Positions 34,191-42,750 of a stretch of 64,000 nt of DNA are shown in pieces (the first letter of the stretch is position 1; each line of letters begins with the position of its first letter). Made by a program: the position numbers and the translations under genes. The stretch is taken from positions 88,093 to 152,092 of the forward strand of contig CAZPDP010000003.1 in assembly GCA_964585385.1 (NCBI GenBank), in the 5' to 3' direction. This stretch comes from JAGXLC01 sp964585385 (lineage in GTDB: Bacteria > Bacteroidota > Bacteroidia > Bacteroidales > UBA12077). Below the pieces are notes generated by a model. The model did no database searches. It was not told the origin of the DNA and was given only the letters and a program-made list of their open reading frames with translations.

Positions 34191-34785
34191 ACCTGAACGA
34201 ACTCGCAAAATTAATGATTACCTCCCTAACATCCGATGTATTTTTCTCATCGGATGTTTACTTTGGGAGAAGCGTGGATGAGAGGATGAGAATGGGAGAA
34301 AGGGAGAAATTGGGATGTTCGGAATATTGGAATAATGGATTAATGGGAGTAATGGCATTTTGAAATGGTTCATGCAGGTTTCGCTGATGTGCATTCGATT
34401 TTAAATCAGATTTATCTGTGAGAATCCGCTTTCATCCGTTTCATCTGTGTTATATGGAGGGAGAGTAACATGAGCTTTGAAACACCTTTCTACTTCCTGA
34501 ATTTTTTGCGCTTTTTTTAACCACAGAGCACACGGAGAAAACTGCAGAGAACCATGGAGAACCTGTTCTGCGGCCCTCTGGGTGTCCTCCCGGCTCTCTG
34601 TGGTTTATATTTTCTATGGCCTTACGCGGCAGTAAACATACGATGACCTGGAGACATCGTATGTTAAGGTCTGTCCTGACATCCGATGCATTCTTCTCAT
34701 CGGATGTTTTGTTTGGAGAAGCTTGGATGAAAAATTTTTAATTCATAATTCTTTACTAATCATTGCTTCCCGGCCCGCCAATAAA
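34191..34785. repeat. Hairpin and repeat cluster downstream of pgi
   Basis: A 595-bp stretch without a gene. It holds (i) a direct repeat at 34229-34281 and 34679-34731, each with the 10-11-bp CATCGGATGT hairpin and the tail GAGAAGCxTGGATGA; (ii) a related hairpin at 34635-34665 (AACATACGATG / CATCGTATGTT); (iii) an AACCACAGAG / CTCTGTGGTT inverted repeat at 34519-34604, the second copy of the motif at 29790; (iv) an ATCTGTG/CATCCGTTTCATCTGTG low-complexity stretch near 34410-34450. No transposase is attached. Confidence 0.7.
34228..34258 (+). terminator. Hairpin after pgi
   Basis: AACATCCGATG (34228-34238) and CATCGGATGTT (34248-34258) form a perfect 11-bp stem with a 9-base loop. Only a weak T-run follows, but the position 38 bp after the pgi stop suggests a terminator. 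The same hairpin with flanks recurs at 34679-34707. Confidence 0.6.
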
Positions 34786-35250
34786 TTACCTTCTGATTTT
34801 CAAATCAATATCGGAGAGCTTGTCGTTTATCATGACCATCTTGTTCATCCGGTGAAATGAGAAGAAATCCTGTTGATCGTTGAGAAAAAAATAGATAGTA
34901 AGGGCGTTTTTCAGAATGTCCCTGGATTCTTTCAGTTTATTCTGGGAATAAAGTAAATCTCCTTTCTCATTAAGGAGATCACCCATGGAATTAACCAGTT
35001 CGGGGGTTATCTTTTCAGAATTTTCGTGAACTTCGTCAAGGAATTTTTCGGAAAGAAAGTTCATGGAATTGTCGTCAAAATTGAAATATTTAATAAGGGT
35101 ATCATCAATAAGATTAATACCTTGCTGAAACTTACCCTGTCTTTTTAATTCAAGCAAATAGGATAATACATCTGATATTTGATTGATGGTTTGCAATGTA
35201 TCCCCATCTTCCCCCATATACTGGTGTTTGAAATTCACAAAAAAGGACAA
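34786..35250 (-). CDS. Helical (TPR-like) protein of unknown function
   Basis: A 154-residue cytoplasmic protein, almost wholly alpha-helical by pattern: LQTINQISDVLSYLLELKRQ, GKFQQGINLIDDTL, PELVNSMGDLLNEKGDLLYS, KLKESRDILKNALTIYFFLN. The paired-helix rhythm is TPR-like. An internal ATG at 35217 (MGEDGDTLQTI) may be the true start. I do not recognise the family. Same strand as, and 51 bp downstream of, the SiaC-type gene. Confidence 0.6.
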   Translation of the reverse strand: MSFFVNFKHQYMGEDGDTLQTINQISDVLSYLLELKRQGKFQQGINLIDDTLIKYFNFDDNSMNFLSEKFLDEVHENSEKITPELVNSMGDLLNEKGDLLYSQNKLKESRDILKNALTIYFFLNDQQDFFSFHRMNKMVMINDKLSDIDLKIRR

Positions 35251-35301
35251 TAAATTTAACGAAAAAGTGGGAAGTTGTAAAAAGAATTTTAACCAATCTT
35301 A

Positions 35302-35817
35302 TTATATAGAATTAGACTTATTTTCAATAATATCAAAATCCTTTTCATGGCCGTTCTTGATGATTAAATCCCAGTATTCTTTAGTGATCTGGTAGGTTTT
35401 ACCCGTTTTCTTATTTTTTACGGTTATTTTCTCCTTTTTCTTTTTAATCACGGGCTTTTTGACAATTTCAAAAGGGATATTCAGTTCTTGATTCAGTTCA
35501 ACCCCTGTATCATAAATGTCCTGGTCATCTTCTTCGTACCACCATTCTACTTTCAGATTTTCTCCGTTATAAACAGAGGCCAGTTGATACAAAATGTCGT
35601 TGATGCATTTGAAGGAGCTGCTGTTATAATAAACAAGGAAAATTTTTACATGAGTAAAAGGAGCAGGATTTTTGGTATAGTCAGCGACCCATTGGAATAC
35701 AGGTTTGTAAAAAAGGGAGACATTCTCGGGCAGGGAACGACCGCTGATTTCAATTGTCCCGTTTTCATTCATATCAATAAGAGGTGTATCGTCGGAAGCT
35801 TCAATCTTTAGATCCAT
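35302..35817 (-). CDS. SiaC-family (DUF1987) regulatory phosphoprotein with a C-terminal extension
   Basis: Residues 1-125 match the SiaC/DUF1987 family: MDLKIEASDDTPLIDM, the signature IEISGRSLPENVSLFYKPVF, and YNSSSFKCINDILYQL. In Pseudomonas SiaC is phosphorylated by a kinase (SiaB), dephosphorylated by a PP2C phosphatase (SiaA) and controls a diguanylate cyclase. Here about 45 extra residues follow, lysine-rich (KPVIKKKKEKITVKNKKTGK) and ending in a helix-like YWDLIIKNGHEKDFDIIE. No SiaA/B/D genes are in the window. A -7 box lies at 35862-35869. Confidence 0.82.
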   Translation of the reverse strand: MDLKIEASDDTPLIDMNENGTIEISGRSLPENVSLFYKPVFQWVADYTKNPAPFTHVKIFLVYYNSSSFKCINDILYQLASVYNGENLKVEWWYEEDDQDIYDTGVELNQELNIPFEIVKKPVIKKKKEKITVKNKKTGKTYQITKEYWDLIIKNGHEKDFDIIENKSNSI

Positions 35818-35861
35818 GGTGAGAATGTTTTAAAAGTGTTGATTAATCGAAAACATTTACA

Positions 35862-35869
35862 CAAATATA
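35862..35869 (-). promoter_or_regulatory. -7 promoter element for the SiaC-type gene
   Basis: CAAATATA on the plus strand, TATATTTG on the minus strand: exact TAnnTTTG, 44 bp upstream of the ATG at 35817. Confidence 0.55.
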
Positions 35870-35874
35870 AAAAT

Positions 35875-35910
35875 AAAAAGGATTGCCTCTTTGATATAAC
35901 AATCCTTTTT
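35875..35910 (-). terminator. Terminator of the OMP-family receptor gene
   Basis: AAAAAGGATTG (35875-35885) pairs with CAATCCTTTTT (35900-35910), a perfect 11-bp stem with T-runs on both strands. It follows the stop of the receptor gene at 35931 on the minus strand. Confidence 0.8.
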
Positions 35911-35930
35911 TTTGATGTGGTTCAAACAAC

Positions 35931-38390
35931 CTAGAACGTACCCATATCCTGGTATTCCTCTCCTTCATCTCCGTTAGGTCCGCGTTTCCTGTCTTTATAA
36001 TTGTTGAATGAGTAACTTACACTGAATGTAACAACGGGCGCTTCTCTTTCAAAAGAATTATAGGTTTCAAAGTTGGGTCCGGATGAAGTCATTTCATGCT
36101 GCATGGTTTGAAGCAGGTCTCGTCCACTGAGGGTAAAAGTCAGTTTGTTATCCATTATAGAATGCTTAACTGAAGCGCTGGTCATGAAAAAGCCTTCACG
36201 TTCCCCTTGTGCGGTGGCTGATGGACCGATAAACATAGCCATAAGCTGTAATTTTGTTCCTGTTGGGAGGCTAAAGTTGTTGTTCAGACGAACATTCCAG
36301 TTGTTGCTCCTGGCCGAAACATCCTGGTCGGTTACATTGCCTTCGATGGTGTATCGGTATAAGCTTCCGCTTGCGTTAAGATTCCACCATTTGAACAGGC
36401 TTGAGTTGAACATGGTCTCAAATCCTGCAGCCGTTTCCCTGTCCAGGTTTTCGAATGAAACATACATATCATCGTTTTCACCCAATCGTTGAATCCGGTC
36501 AATCTCGTTGGTTGTATTCCTGAAATAGCCTTCAATAGAGATGAACGATTTCTTGAAAGACTTTTTATATCCCAGTTCGTAAGACCCGGTGTATTCCGGT
36601 TCAAGTCCCGGGTTTCCGGCCCTCACAGTATACTGGTTGATATACCGCTTAAACGGATCGATGAACCAGCTCCTGGGGCGGTTGATTCTTCGGCTGTAGC
36701 TCAGGAAAATCTGTTCGCCCCTGCTGATTTTTTTCGATAAGTGAGCAGAAGGGAAGATGTTAAACCTGTCAATTTTATAGGTTTCATCCAGTGTTACCTG
36801 TTTCAATTCCCTGTCGGTGTATTCACCGCGAAGACCTAATTTATAGTCTATTCCGATCGCTTTCCCTGACCAGGTTGCATACAGTGCCTGGGTAAGCCTG
36901 TAATAATCAATAGTTGAGGCTTCCTGCTGAGTCCACTGACTGTTATCGTAGATTTCCAGCTCATAACGCTCATCGCTTAAATCATAGGTTCCCTTGTAAC
37001 CCAACTCAAGTTCTCCACTTCCGGTGGGGCGGGTATAATCCAGTTTTACTTCCAGTTCGTCTTCTGTACCCTTTTCGTTTGTGAGTTGTTTGTATGGATT
37101 ATCATTGATTTTTTCCCAGTTAGAATTAGCAAGATAATTTTCCCAGCCATTTTTGTCATTGTTATCTGCATTGGAATAAAACGCAGAAGCATTGAGCGTG
37201 TGTCCATTATCATCAAACTTATTCTGATAATCGAGCGATAAAGTGTAGTAATTGTGGTCCACATCAAAGCTGCTGTTTGAAATTTCGTAATTGTATAGAT
37301 CTATTGGTTGCGAAATTCGGGTGGTTTGGGTGTTTGCTCCCATGCTGAAACCAAAAGTACCTACCTTTCCTGCAAGCGAAAGGGTGCTGTTATCGGTGAG
37401 GTAATAATCGAAACCACCTTTTACCGAATATCCGCTTCTTCCCATATTCCTTTCCATATCCTGGTTAATGGACGTAGCCGTGTCGTTGGTATAGAAGTTG
37501 TCCCTTTCCGAAACTCCATTCATTTCAAAGTTGAACTCACGATAATTAAATGAAGTGAAGAAGTTTATTTTTCCGGTTCTGTAGTTCAGGTTGGCGCTGG
37601 CATCATATTTGTCGCCGGTTCCGGCAGAGGCTTTGAACCTGCCGTTGAAGCCTTTTCGCTTATCCTGCTTCATGATAACATTGATTATTCCACCGGTTCC
37701 CTCGGGGTCGTATTTTGCAGAAGGATTTGTGATTACCTCAATGCTACTTATCCTGTTTGCAGGGAGTTGCTGGAGAGCTTCACTTCCTTCAAGCACAGTA
37801 GGTTTTCCGTTGACAAGCACCCTGAAATTATCCGTACCACGCAATTCTACATTTCCTTCTATATCTACCTTTATGGAAGGTACATTTTCCAGCACATCCA
37901 CTGCAGAGCCGCCCTGGGCGCTGAAATCCTTCTCCACATTGATTACTTTTTTGTCTACTTTATATTCCACCTGAACCTTGTCGGCAGTAACTTCTACTCC
38001 CTCAATTTCCCGGGAAGCTTCAGAAAGAAAAACTTCACCTATATTTTCCTCTCTGCTGCGGGGAGTGACTTTCACGTCAGGAATGATTTTCTTGTGAAAA
38101 CCGATAAAATCCACTTCCATATAATACAGTCCAAAAGGAACTTCTTCCATTTTGAAACTTCCATCTGTTCCGGAAACCGTTCCGGTTACCATAGAGGAAT
38201 CTTTTTGTTTGTAAAGCACTACGTTGGCATATTCCAGGGGGGCATTATTTTCTTTTACTTTAACAATGCCCTGAATCGAGCCCTTCGGGGCTGAACCTCC
38301 ACCGGGGTATTGGCCTCTCTGACTGTATAAGGGAGATATTAATAAGATAAATATTCCTGTAATCAATCCGAATTTAGTAAGTAATGACAT
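35931..38390 (-). CDS. TonB-dependent receptor-like outer-membrane protein (OMP_b-brl_3 type)
   Basis: About 819 residues from ATG 38390 (MSLLTKFGLITGIFILL), a start chosen because the signal peptide begins there; 38441 would add 17 unlikely residues. After the signal comes a carboxypeptidase-regulatory-like domain (IQGIVKVKENNAPLEYANVV), a plug (VLENVPSIKVDIEGNVELRG, ISSIEVITNPSAKYDPEGTG) and a long barrel of the outer membrane beta-barrel family 3. The C-terminal tail RKRGPNGDEGEEYQDMGTF is polar beyond the last strand (APVVTFSVSYSFNNY). The substrate is unknown. Transcribed alone, terminated at 35875-35910. Confidence 0.9.
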   Translation of the reverse strand: MSLLTKFGLITGIFILLISPLYSQRGQYPGGGSAPKGSIQGIVKVKENNAPLEYANVVLYKQKDSSMVTGTVSGTDGSFKMEEVPFGLYYMEVDFIGFHKKIIPDVKVTPRSREENIGEVFLSEASREIEGVEVTADKVQVEYKVDKKVINVEKDFSAQGGSAVDVLENVPSIKVDIEGNVELRGTDNFRVLVNGKPTVLEGSEALQQLPANRISSIEVITNPSAKYDPEGTGGIINVIMKQDKRKGFNGRFKASAGTGDKYDASANLNYRTGKINFFTSFNYREFNFEMNGVSERDNFYTNDTATSINQDMERNMGRSGYSVKGGFDYYLTDNSTLSLAGKVGTFGFSMGANTQTTRISQPIDLYNYEISNSSFDVDHNYYTLSLDYQNKFDDNGHTLNASAFYSNADNNDKNGWENYLANSNWEKINDNPYKQLTNEKGTEDELEVKLDYTRPTGSGELELGYKGTYDLSDERYELEIYDNSQWTQQEASTIDYYRLTQALYATWSGKAIGIDYKLGLRGEYTDRELKQVTLDETYKIDRFNIFPSAHLSKKISRGEQIFLSYSRRINRPRSWFIDPFKRYINQYTVRAGNPGLEPEYTGSYELGYKKSFKKSFISIEGYFRNTTNEIDRIQRLGENDDMYVSFENLDRETAAGFETMFNSSLFKWWNLNASGSLYRYTIEGNVTDQDVSARSNNWNVRLNNNFSLPTGTKLQLMAMFIGPSATAQGEREGFFMTSASVKHSIMDNKLTFTLSGRDLLQTMQHEMTSSGPNFETYNSFEREAPVVTFSVSYSFNNYKDRKRGPNGDEGEEYQDMGTF

Positions 38391-38524
38391 ACTATTTTGA
38401 TTTATCAATTTGACAAATAATTTCTCACACGAATAAGACAAAATTTTATCCGGATTATTACAGGTTGAAATGTTAAATTGTGTAAAAAATACAAAGGGTT
38501 TTTAAAAGGCAGGTTATAAGAGGA

Positions 38525-39013
38525 TTAGTTGATATCACCTTTGTTGTTATCCTTTTCCCCGTCAGAAGGCTTTTGTTCATCATAGCCATATTTCCTATAA
38601 AGCCGTTTTCTGAAAGAAGATGGTATAAACGAGAAATTGGTTATACCCATTTTCCGGGCAAGAATTTCAAGGCCAAGCAGGGATAATCCCCCTCCGGGTA
38701 ATATGGATACGGATGCAAAAACACCTACTCTGCCCATGTCTTTGAGTTGTTCTATAGCTTCCTTTACCTCTTTTTTGGTTGGAGGCGTTTCCCGTTCTTT
38801 TAACCTTAATTTATCTTCAAGGTACCGGTAAAAAAATTTAGCCATGTCAACAGTTTCATCATATTCTTCTCCCATTCCTTCCAGAAAGCTTTTCAGTGAT
38901 CTCTGGGCGCTTTCAGCAAAACTCCTGGCACGAGGAACCTGTTCGTTTTCCTTTTGCTCCTGTTCCGTATATTCTTTTAGAATTTTTGCTTTTTCAAGTT
39001 CTTCTTTTGTCAT
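38525..39013 (-). CDS. Small LETM1-like protein
   Basis: A 162-residue protein with a charged N-terminal helix, then KKEVKEAIEQLKDMGRVGVF followed by a hydrophobic stretch (ASVSILPGGGLSLLGLEIL) and a C-terminal FSFIPSSFRKRLYRKY. The order, helix then short hydrophobic segment then IPSSF, is reminiscent of the core of LETM1-like ribosome-binding domains, but the protein is far shorter than LETM1 proteins (about 400) and has one possible membrane segment only. The assignment is tentative. Confidence 0.55.
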   Translation of the reverse strand: MTKEELEKAKILKEYTEQEQKENEQVPRARSFAESAQRSLKSFLEGMGEEYDETVDMAKFFYRYLEDKLRLKERETPPTKKEVKEAIEQLKDMGRVGVFASVSILPGGGLSLLGLEILARKMGITNFSFIPSSFRKRLYRKYGYDEQKPSDGEKDNNKGDIN

Positions 39014-39214
39014 CGTTCAATTAACTATTTCTCTTTTGAAACAAAAGTATTTTAAAAAGGTTAAGGGGAAAAAGGATTTATCTGGTCAAAATCAATATTT
39101 TGTTTTTAGAACGGTCTCCACAGAAAAATATTACCACTTATTCTATAACATGAAACAGGCAATTGTGCTTTTCTATTGTAAATACATCTACCAGTTATTA
39201 TTTTAAACCTTCCT

Positions 39215-39880
39215 TCATTGGATATTTTCAATAGTTTGAACAAACGCTTTTAGTTTTTTCTCATCCAGCTTCCCGTTTGTTCTTATTCCGCTGCAAACAT
39301 CAACACCAAAAGGTTTTATTTTTTTAATGGCTATTTCAACATTAGATGAGTTTAGCCCACCTGCAAGAAAAACTGGCTTATTGGATATTTCTACAATTTT
39401 TCTGCTCATTTCCCAGTCATGAGTTTTCCCTGTTCCACCGAGCGATTTCACCTTTCCTTCAGGATTGCCGCTATCCAACAGGAGAGCATCCACACTTCCC
39501 TCTATTTCTGCCGCATAGTCCACCGCCGATTGGTCTTGTACATGGATTACCTGGACCAGTTTTATATAAGGTATTTGCCTCTTAATAAACTGATATGTTT
39601 CTTTTTCCACATAATCCACCAATTGAATAACACTGGTGTACGTTCTTTTCTGATGCTGTATGATCTTATCCGGTTCTGTTTCACTGGTGAGCAGGAAAGT
39701 TGCTACAGGAGGTGGAACCTCTGATGCAATCTGCAGAATATGTTTATCGCTTATGGGTCCTGGGCCGGAAGGCATTTTCCCCACAAGTCCAATGGCGGAA
39801 GCTCCGTAGGAGATAGCCATTTTTGCTTCTTCAATATTCTGGATACAGCATATTTTTATGTAAGGTAGCTTATTTTTCAT
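39215..39880 (-). CDS. Stand-alone TrpF-like protein (phosphoribosylanthranilate isomerase family)
   Basis: A 221-residue TIM-barrel protein. The catalytic Cys is in IKICCIQN, the general-acid Asp region is in DALLLDS followed by GGTGKTHDW, and the phosphate-binding loops are in FLAGGLNSSNV and DVCSGIRTNGKLD, all as in TrpF. The substrate loop that is normally SPR is instead MPSGPGPIS. No other trp gene is nearby. It may still convert phosphoribosylanthranilate, but the altered loop and orphan position leave the substrate open. A -7 box lies at 39901-39908. Confidence 0.78.
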   Translation of the reverse strand: MKNKLPYIKICCIQNIEEAKMAISYGASAIGLVGKMPSGPGPISDKHILQIASEVPPPVATFLLTSETEPDKIIQHQKRTYTSVIQLVDYVEKETYQFIKRQIPYIKLVQVIHVQDQSAVDYAAEIEGSVDALLLDSGNPEGKVKSLGGTGKTHDWEMSRKIVEISNKPVFLAGGLNSSNVEIAIKKIKPFGVDVCSGIRTNGKLDEKKLKAFVQTIENIQ

Positions 39881-39900
39881 TTTTTGATAATATCTGCCTG

Positions 39901-39908
39901 CAAATTTA
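39901..39908 (-). promoter_or_regulatory. -7 promoter element for the TrpF-like gene
   Basis: CAAATTTA on the plus strand reads TAAATTTG on the minus strand, an exact TAnnTTTG match, 20 bp upstream of the ATG at 39880. Confidence 0.55.
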
Positions 39909-39979
39909 GCAGTATTCCCTTCATTATATCTTAAATCACCAATAAAAAATTGATGAACAACTATTTTTCCCTGATTATT

Positions 39980-40013
39980 TTTGTGGGAGAGCCCACCAGA
40001 ATTCCTATATTTG
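39980..40013 (+). promoter_or_regulatory. Promoter of the SUMF1-domain gene
   Basis: TTTG (39980-39983) and TATATTTG (40006-40013), 22 bp apart, match the two-part Bacteroidota consensus. Transcription would start near 40020 and translation at 40047. Confidence 0.7.
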
Positions 40014-40046
40014 CTTGGAATTCAAAAAAGTTTCAAGTAATCTGCT

Positions 40047-40964
40047 ATGCGTAACATCCTCTTTGTTTTCTTTCTGTTTCCGTTTATTTCTCTATACAGT
40101 CAATCCTCAAAAAATATAGAAATGGTTTTTGTCAAAGGCGGATCCTTTGATATGGGTTGTACAGAAAAACAGTATTCCTGTAAAGAATCCGAAAAACCTG
40201 TCCACAGGGTTAAGCTGGATGGTTTTTACATAAGTAAATACGAAATTACTAACCAGCAGTACTGTAATTTTCTCAATGAAATTGGAGCTAATCCAGGCGG
40301 GAGTTACTATGGATTTGAATATATTGAAATTTCCAGTAAAAGTTGCATGATCAACTATGCTGAAGATAAGTTTGTAGTAGTCGAAGGGAAAGAAGACCAT
40401 CCTGTTGTTGAAGTTACCTGGTATGGAGCCAAGGCCTTTTGCCACTGGGCGGACGGGAGATTGCCCACTGAAGCCGAATGGGAATTTGCTGCAAGAGGAG
40501 GAGGTTCGGTACAGGAATACATTTTCAGTGGCTCTGACACAATTGAAAATGTGGCATGGTATAAGCATAACTATTATTCCGGGAAGAATGAAAAGTTTGT
40601 ATACCGCGATGGTACGCTGACTGTAGGATTGAAACAACCCAATTTGCTGGGCATCTATGATTTGAGTGGAAATGTCTGGGAGTATTGTAATGACTGGTAT
40701 TCAGAAGAATATTACCAGAATAGTCCGTCAGAAGATCCAAAAGGCCCACCTCATAGCAACTACCGCGTAATAAGAGGGGGTAGCTTTAAATCAGAAGCTG
40801 TCAACTGCCGGTTGTCGGCGAGAAAAGGGAATGTACCGGGGTACAGTCAGCCAGATTTGGGTTTTCGCTTATGCCGGGATGCAGGGAAAACTTCGAAGAG
40901 CGCTGAAAACGAAGACGAAAACACAAAAGAAAAGCCGATGTCACAGCAACCAATGGTTGACTGA
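40047..40964 (+). CDS. Secreted SUMF1/formylglycine-generating-enzyme-fold protein
   Basis: A 305-residue protein with a signal peptide (MRNILFVFFLFPFISLYSQ) and one FGE-sulfatase domain: MVFVKGGSFDMGC, HRVKLDGFYISKYEITNQQY, LPTEAEWEFAARGG, GNVWEYCNDWYSEEYY and the C-terminal YRVIRGGSF ... DLGFRLC. In true FGE two cysteines of the active site lie in the stretch after RGGS; here that stretch (KSEAVNCRLSARKG) has only one Cys and not the CxxxxC pair, so sulfatase activation is doubtful. The fold is widely used in Bacteroidota surface proteins such as GldK-type proteins. Confidence 0.85.
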   Translation: MRNILFVFFLFPFISLYSQSSKNIEMVFVKGGSFDMGCTEKQYSCKESEKPVHRVKLDGFYISKYEITNQQYCNFLNEIGANPGGSYYGFEYIEISSKSCMINYAEDKFVVVEGKEDHPVVEVTWYGAKAFCHWADGRLPTEAEWEFAARGGGSVQEYIFSGSDTIENVAWYKHNYYSGKNEKFVYRDGTLTVGLKQPNLLGIYDLSGNVWEYCNDWYSEEYYQNSPSEDPKGPPHSNYRVIRGGSFKSEAVNCRLSARKGNVPGYSQPDLGFRLCRDAGKTSKSAENEDENTKEKPMSQQPMVD

Positions 40965-40999
40965 AAAACCGGCCTCCTATCTATTCTGTTCTACCAGTC

Positions 41000-42001
41000 T
41001 TATTTCTCCAGGTTTAGATCGAGATCCTTAAGGTGCTTGTTAATAAATTCAATTTCCTCATGGGTAATAGCAATTTCGGCAGCCCTGGCATTGTCATTGA
41101 TTTGCTCTGGTGTACGAGCTCCTGCAAGGGCAACAGTTATGCCGGGCTGATGGATAGTCCAGCTTAAAACAAGTTGCGCCAGAGTGGCTTTATGACCATC
41201 GGCAATAGGTTTTATCTTATTCAGGAACTCATTCACTTTTCGTATATTTTCTTTTCTGAAGAAACGGGATTGTTTTCGGTTGTCTCCGGGCGATAATTCC
41301 GAATCAGGAGAAAATTTTCCTGTCAGGAGTCCTCTTTGCATTGGACTGTAGGCCAGAATGCTTTTGGTGTTTTCCCGAACATAAGGTACGATGTCTTTTT
41401 CAGCATCTCTCTTCAGCATGCTGTAATGGATCTGGTCTGCTTCAATTCGAATGGTTTTTTCAGCCTCTTTCAGTTGCTCAAGAGAGTAGTTACATACCCC
41501 TGCTGCTCTAATTTTTCCCTGTTCCTTCAGCCGTTCCAGCGCTTCCATCGTTTCTTCAATGGGGGTGTCATCTACCGGCCAGTGTTGCTGGTAATAATCA
41601 ATGTAATCGGTTCCAAGTCGCCGGAGGCTGTCTTCGCATTCTTTCATAACACTCTCCTTATCGGCCTTCAGTGTCACCCCTTCAAAAAGGTCTTTCATAC
41701 CTTTTTCAGAACGAAACCTTTCCTGGTTACCTTTTTCTGCCCAGTGCATACTGAATTTGGTAAGAATCTGGTACTTGTCGCGGTTGCCTTTGATGGCTTT
41801 GCCTACTAATTCCTCGCTCAGGCCTGTGCCATAAATGGGAGCAGTGTCAATGGAAGTAACTCCAAGGTCATAGCCATGCTGGATGGCATTGATAGCCTGC
41901 TTTTCATCGCTGCCACCCCACATAAAACCTCCGATGGCCCAGGCACCGAATGTGATTGCTGAAAGTTCAATTCCGCTTTGTCCTAATTCTCTATAAATCA
42001 T
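41000..42001 (-). CDS. Aldo/keto reductase
   Basis: NADP-dependent oxidoreductase of 333 residues, TIM barrel. Catalytic tetrad: Asp and Tyr in SIDTAPIYGTG, Lys in ILTKFSMHW, His in YYQQHWPVDD. Cofactor region LAGARTPEQINDNARAAEI near the C terminus. The closest look is to the AKR11/general stress YhdN/IolS group (MIYRELGQSGIELSAITFG). Substrate unknown. Convergent with the SUMF1-domain gene and divergent from the methyltransferase gene. Confidence 0.93.
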   Translation of the reverse strand: MIYRELGQSGIELSAITFGAWAIGGFMWGGSDEKQAINAIQHGYDLGVTSIDTAPIYGTGLSEELVGKAIKGNRDKYQILTKFSMHWAEKGNQERFRSEKGMKDLFEGVTLKADKESVMKECEDSLRRLGTDYIDYYQQHWPVDDTPIEETMEALERLKEQGKIRAAGVCNYSLEQLKEAEKTIRIEADQIHYSMLKRDAEKDIVPYVRENTKSILAYSPMQRGLLTGKFSPDSELSPGDNRKQSRFFRKENIRKVNEFLNKIKPIADGHKATLAQLVLSWTIHQPGITVALAGARTPEQINDNARAAEIAITHEEIEFINKHLKDLDLNLEK

Positions 42002-42079
42002 AATGTATTCGCTTTTTGTTTATTACAGTCATCCCTTAAAACAAATTGAATTTCTATTCGTTCACTAACTGTATTTATT

Positions 42080-42087
42080 TAAATTTG
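42080..42087 (+). promoter_or_regulatory. -7 promoter element for the methyltransferase gene
   Basis: TAAATTTG is an exact TAnnTTTG match, 21 bp upstream of the ATG at 42109. It supports that start rather than the ATG at 42046, which lies before the promoter element. Confidence 0.5.
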
Positions 42088-42108
42088 ATTTGGATAATTC
42101 AAAAGCTC

Positions 42109-42732
42109 ATGGACCACTATAAACTACTCGCCGACATCTACGATCCTGCTTTATTTTTTGCTCTCCATAAAATACGAAAGAGAGTAGTGCAACTAGTTAA
42201 AGATATACAACCGGATAGTATAATTGATATTTGCTGTGGAACCGGCAATCAGCTAAAATACTTAAAAAAGCATGGTTTCGAAAACATTTCCGGCGTGGAT
42301 ATTTCGGAGTCTATGCTAAGACAGGCGGAGAAAGGGCCGGATAAGATAGAATGCGATAATCAGGATGCCACGGAACTTTCTCATACCAATGATTCCTTTG
42401 ACTTGGGTATTATAAGCCTTGCCCTTCATGAAAAACCTTTTGATATTGCCCGGAAAATTGTGCAGGAAGCTCACCGGGTGATCAAGCCGGCAGGTTATCT
42501 TATCCTTATTGATTATGCATTTGATGAGAAAACCAATAAATTTTTCAAAATTCCTGTTCATATTGCAGAAAGACTGGCAGGGAAGGATCATTACAAACAT
42601 TTCAGGCAATACCTCGGTTTTGGTGGAATGGACAGGCTGATGAACCACAGGGAGTTTGAGAAAGAATTCAGGTTTCACAGGGGCGCCACCATACTGCGTC
42701 TTTACAGGATAAACAAAGATCGGTACGCTTAG
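42109..42732 (+). CDS. SAM-dependent methyltransferase (class I)
   Basis: About 207 residues from ATG 42109 (MDHYKLLADIYDPALFF). The Rossmann SAM motif I IIDICCGTGNQLKYL, motif II ISGVDISESMLRQA, the acidic ECDNQDATELS and motif III HRVIKPAGYLILIDYAF are typical of UbiE/Methyltransf_11-type enzymes acting on small molecules. A long C-terminal helical tail (MNHREFEKEFRFHRGATILR) is left over. The next gene, a haloalkane dehalogenase, starts 18 bp on and is likely co-transcribed. Confidence 0.88.
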   Translation: MDHYKLLADIYDPALFFALHKIRKRVVQLVKDIQPDSIIDICCGTGNQLKYLKKHGFENISGVDISESMLRQAEKGPDKIECDNQDATELSHTNDSFDLGIISLALHEKPFDIARKIVQEAHRVIKPAGYLILIDYAFDEKTNKFFKIPVHIAERLAGKDHYKHFRQYLGFGGMDRLMNHREFEKEFRFHRGATILRLYRINKDRYA

Positions 42733-42750
42733 CATCAGATTTCGCTTATC

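Noticed and set aside
34191..34785. Possible CRISPR array because of repeated motifs
   Set aside because: Repeats are few, unequal in spacing and are hairpins with different spacers of unequal length; no cas gene in the window.
39215..39880. Part of a tryptophan operon
   Set aside because: No trpA-E genes nearby; the gene has its own promoter box and stands alone.
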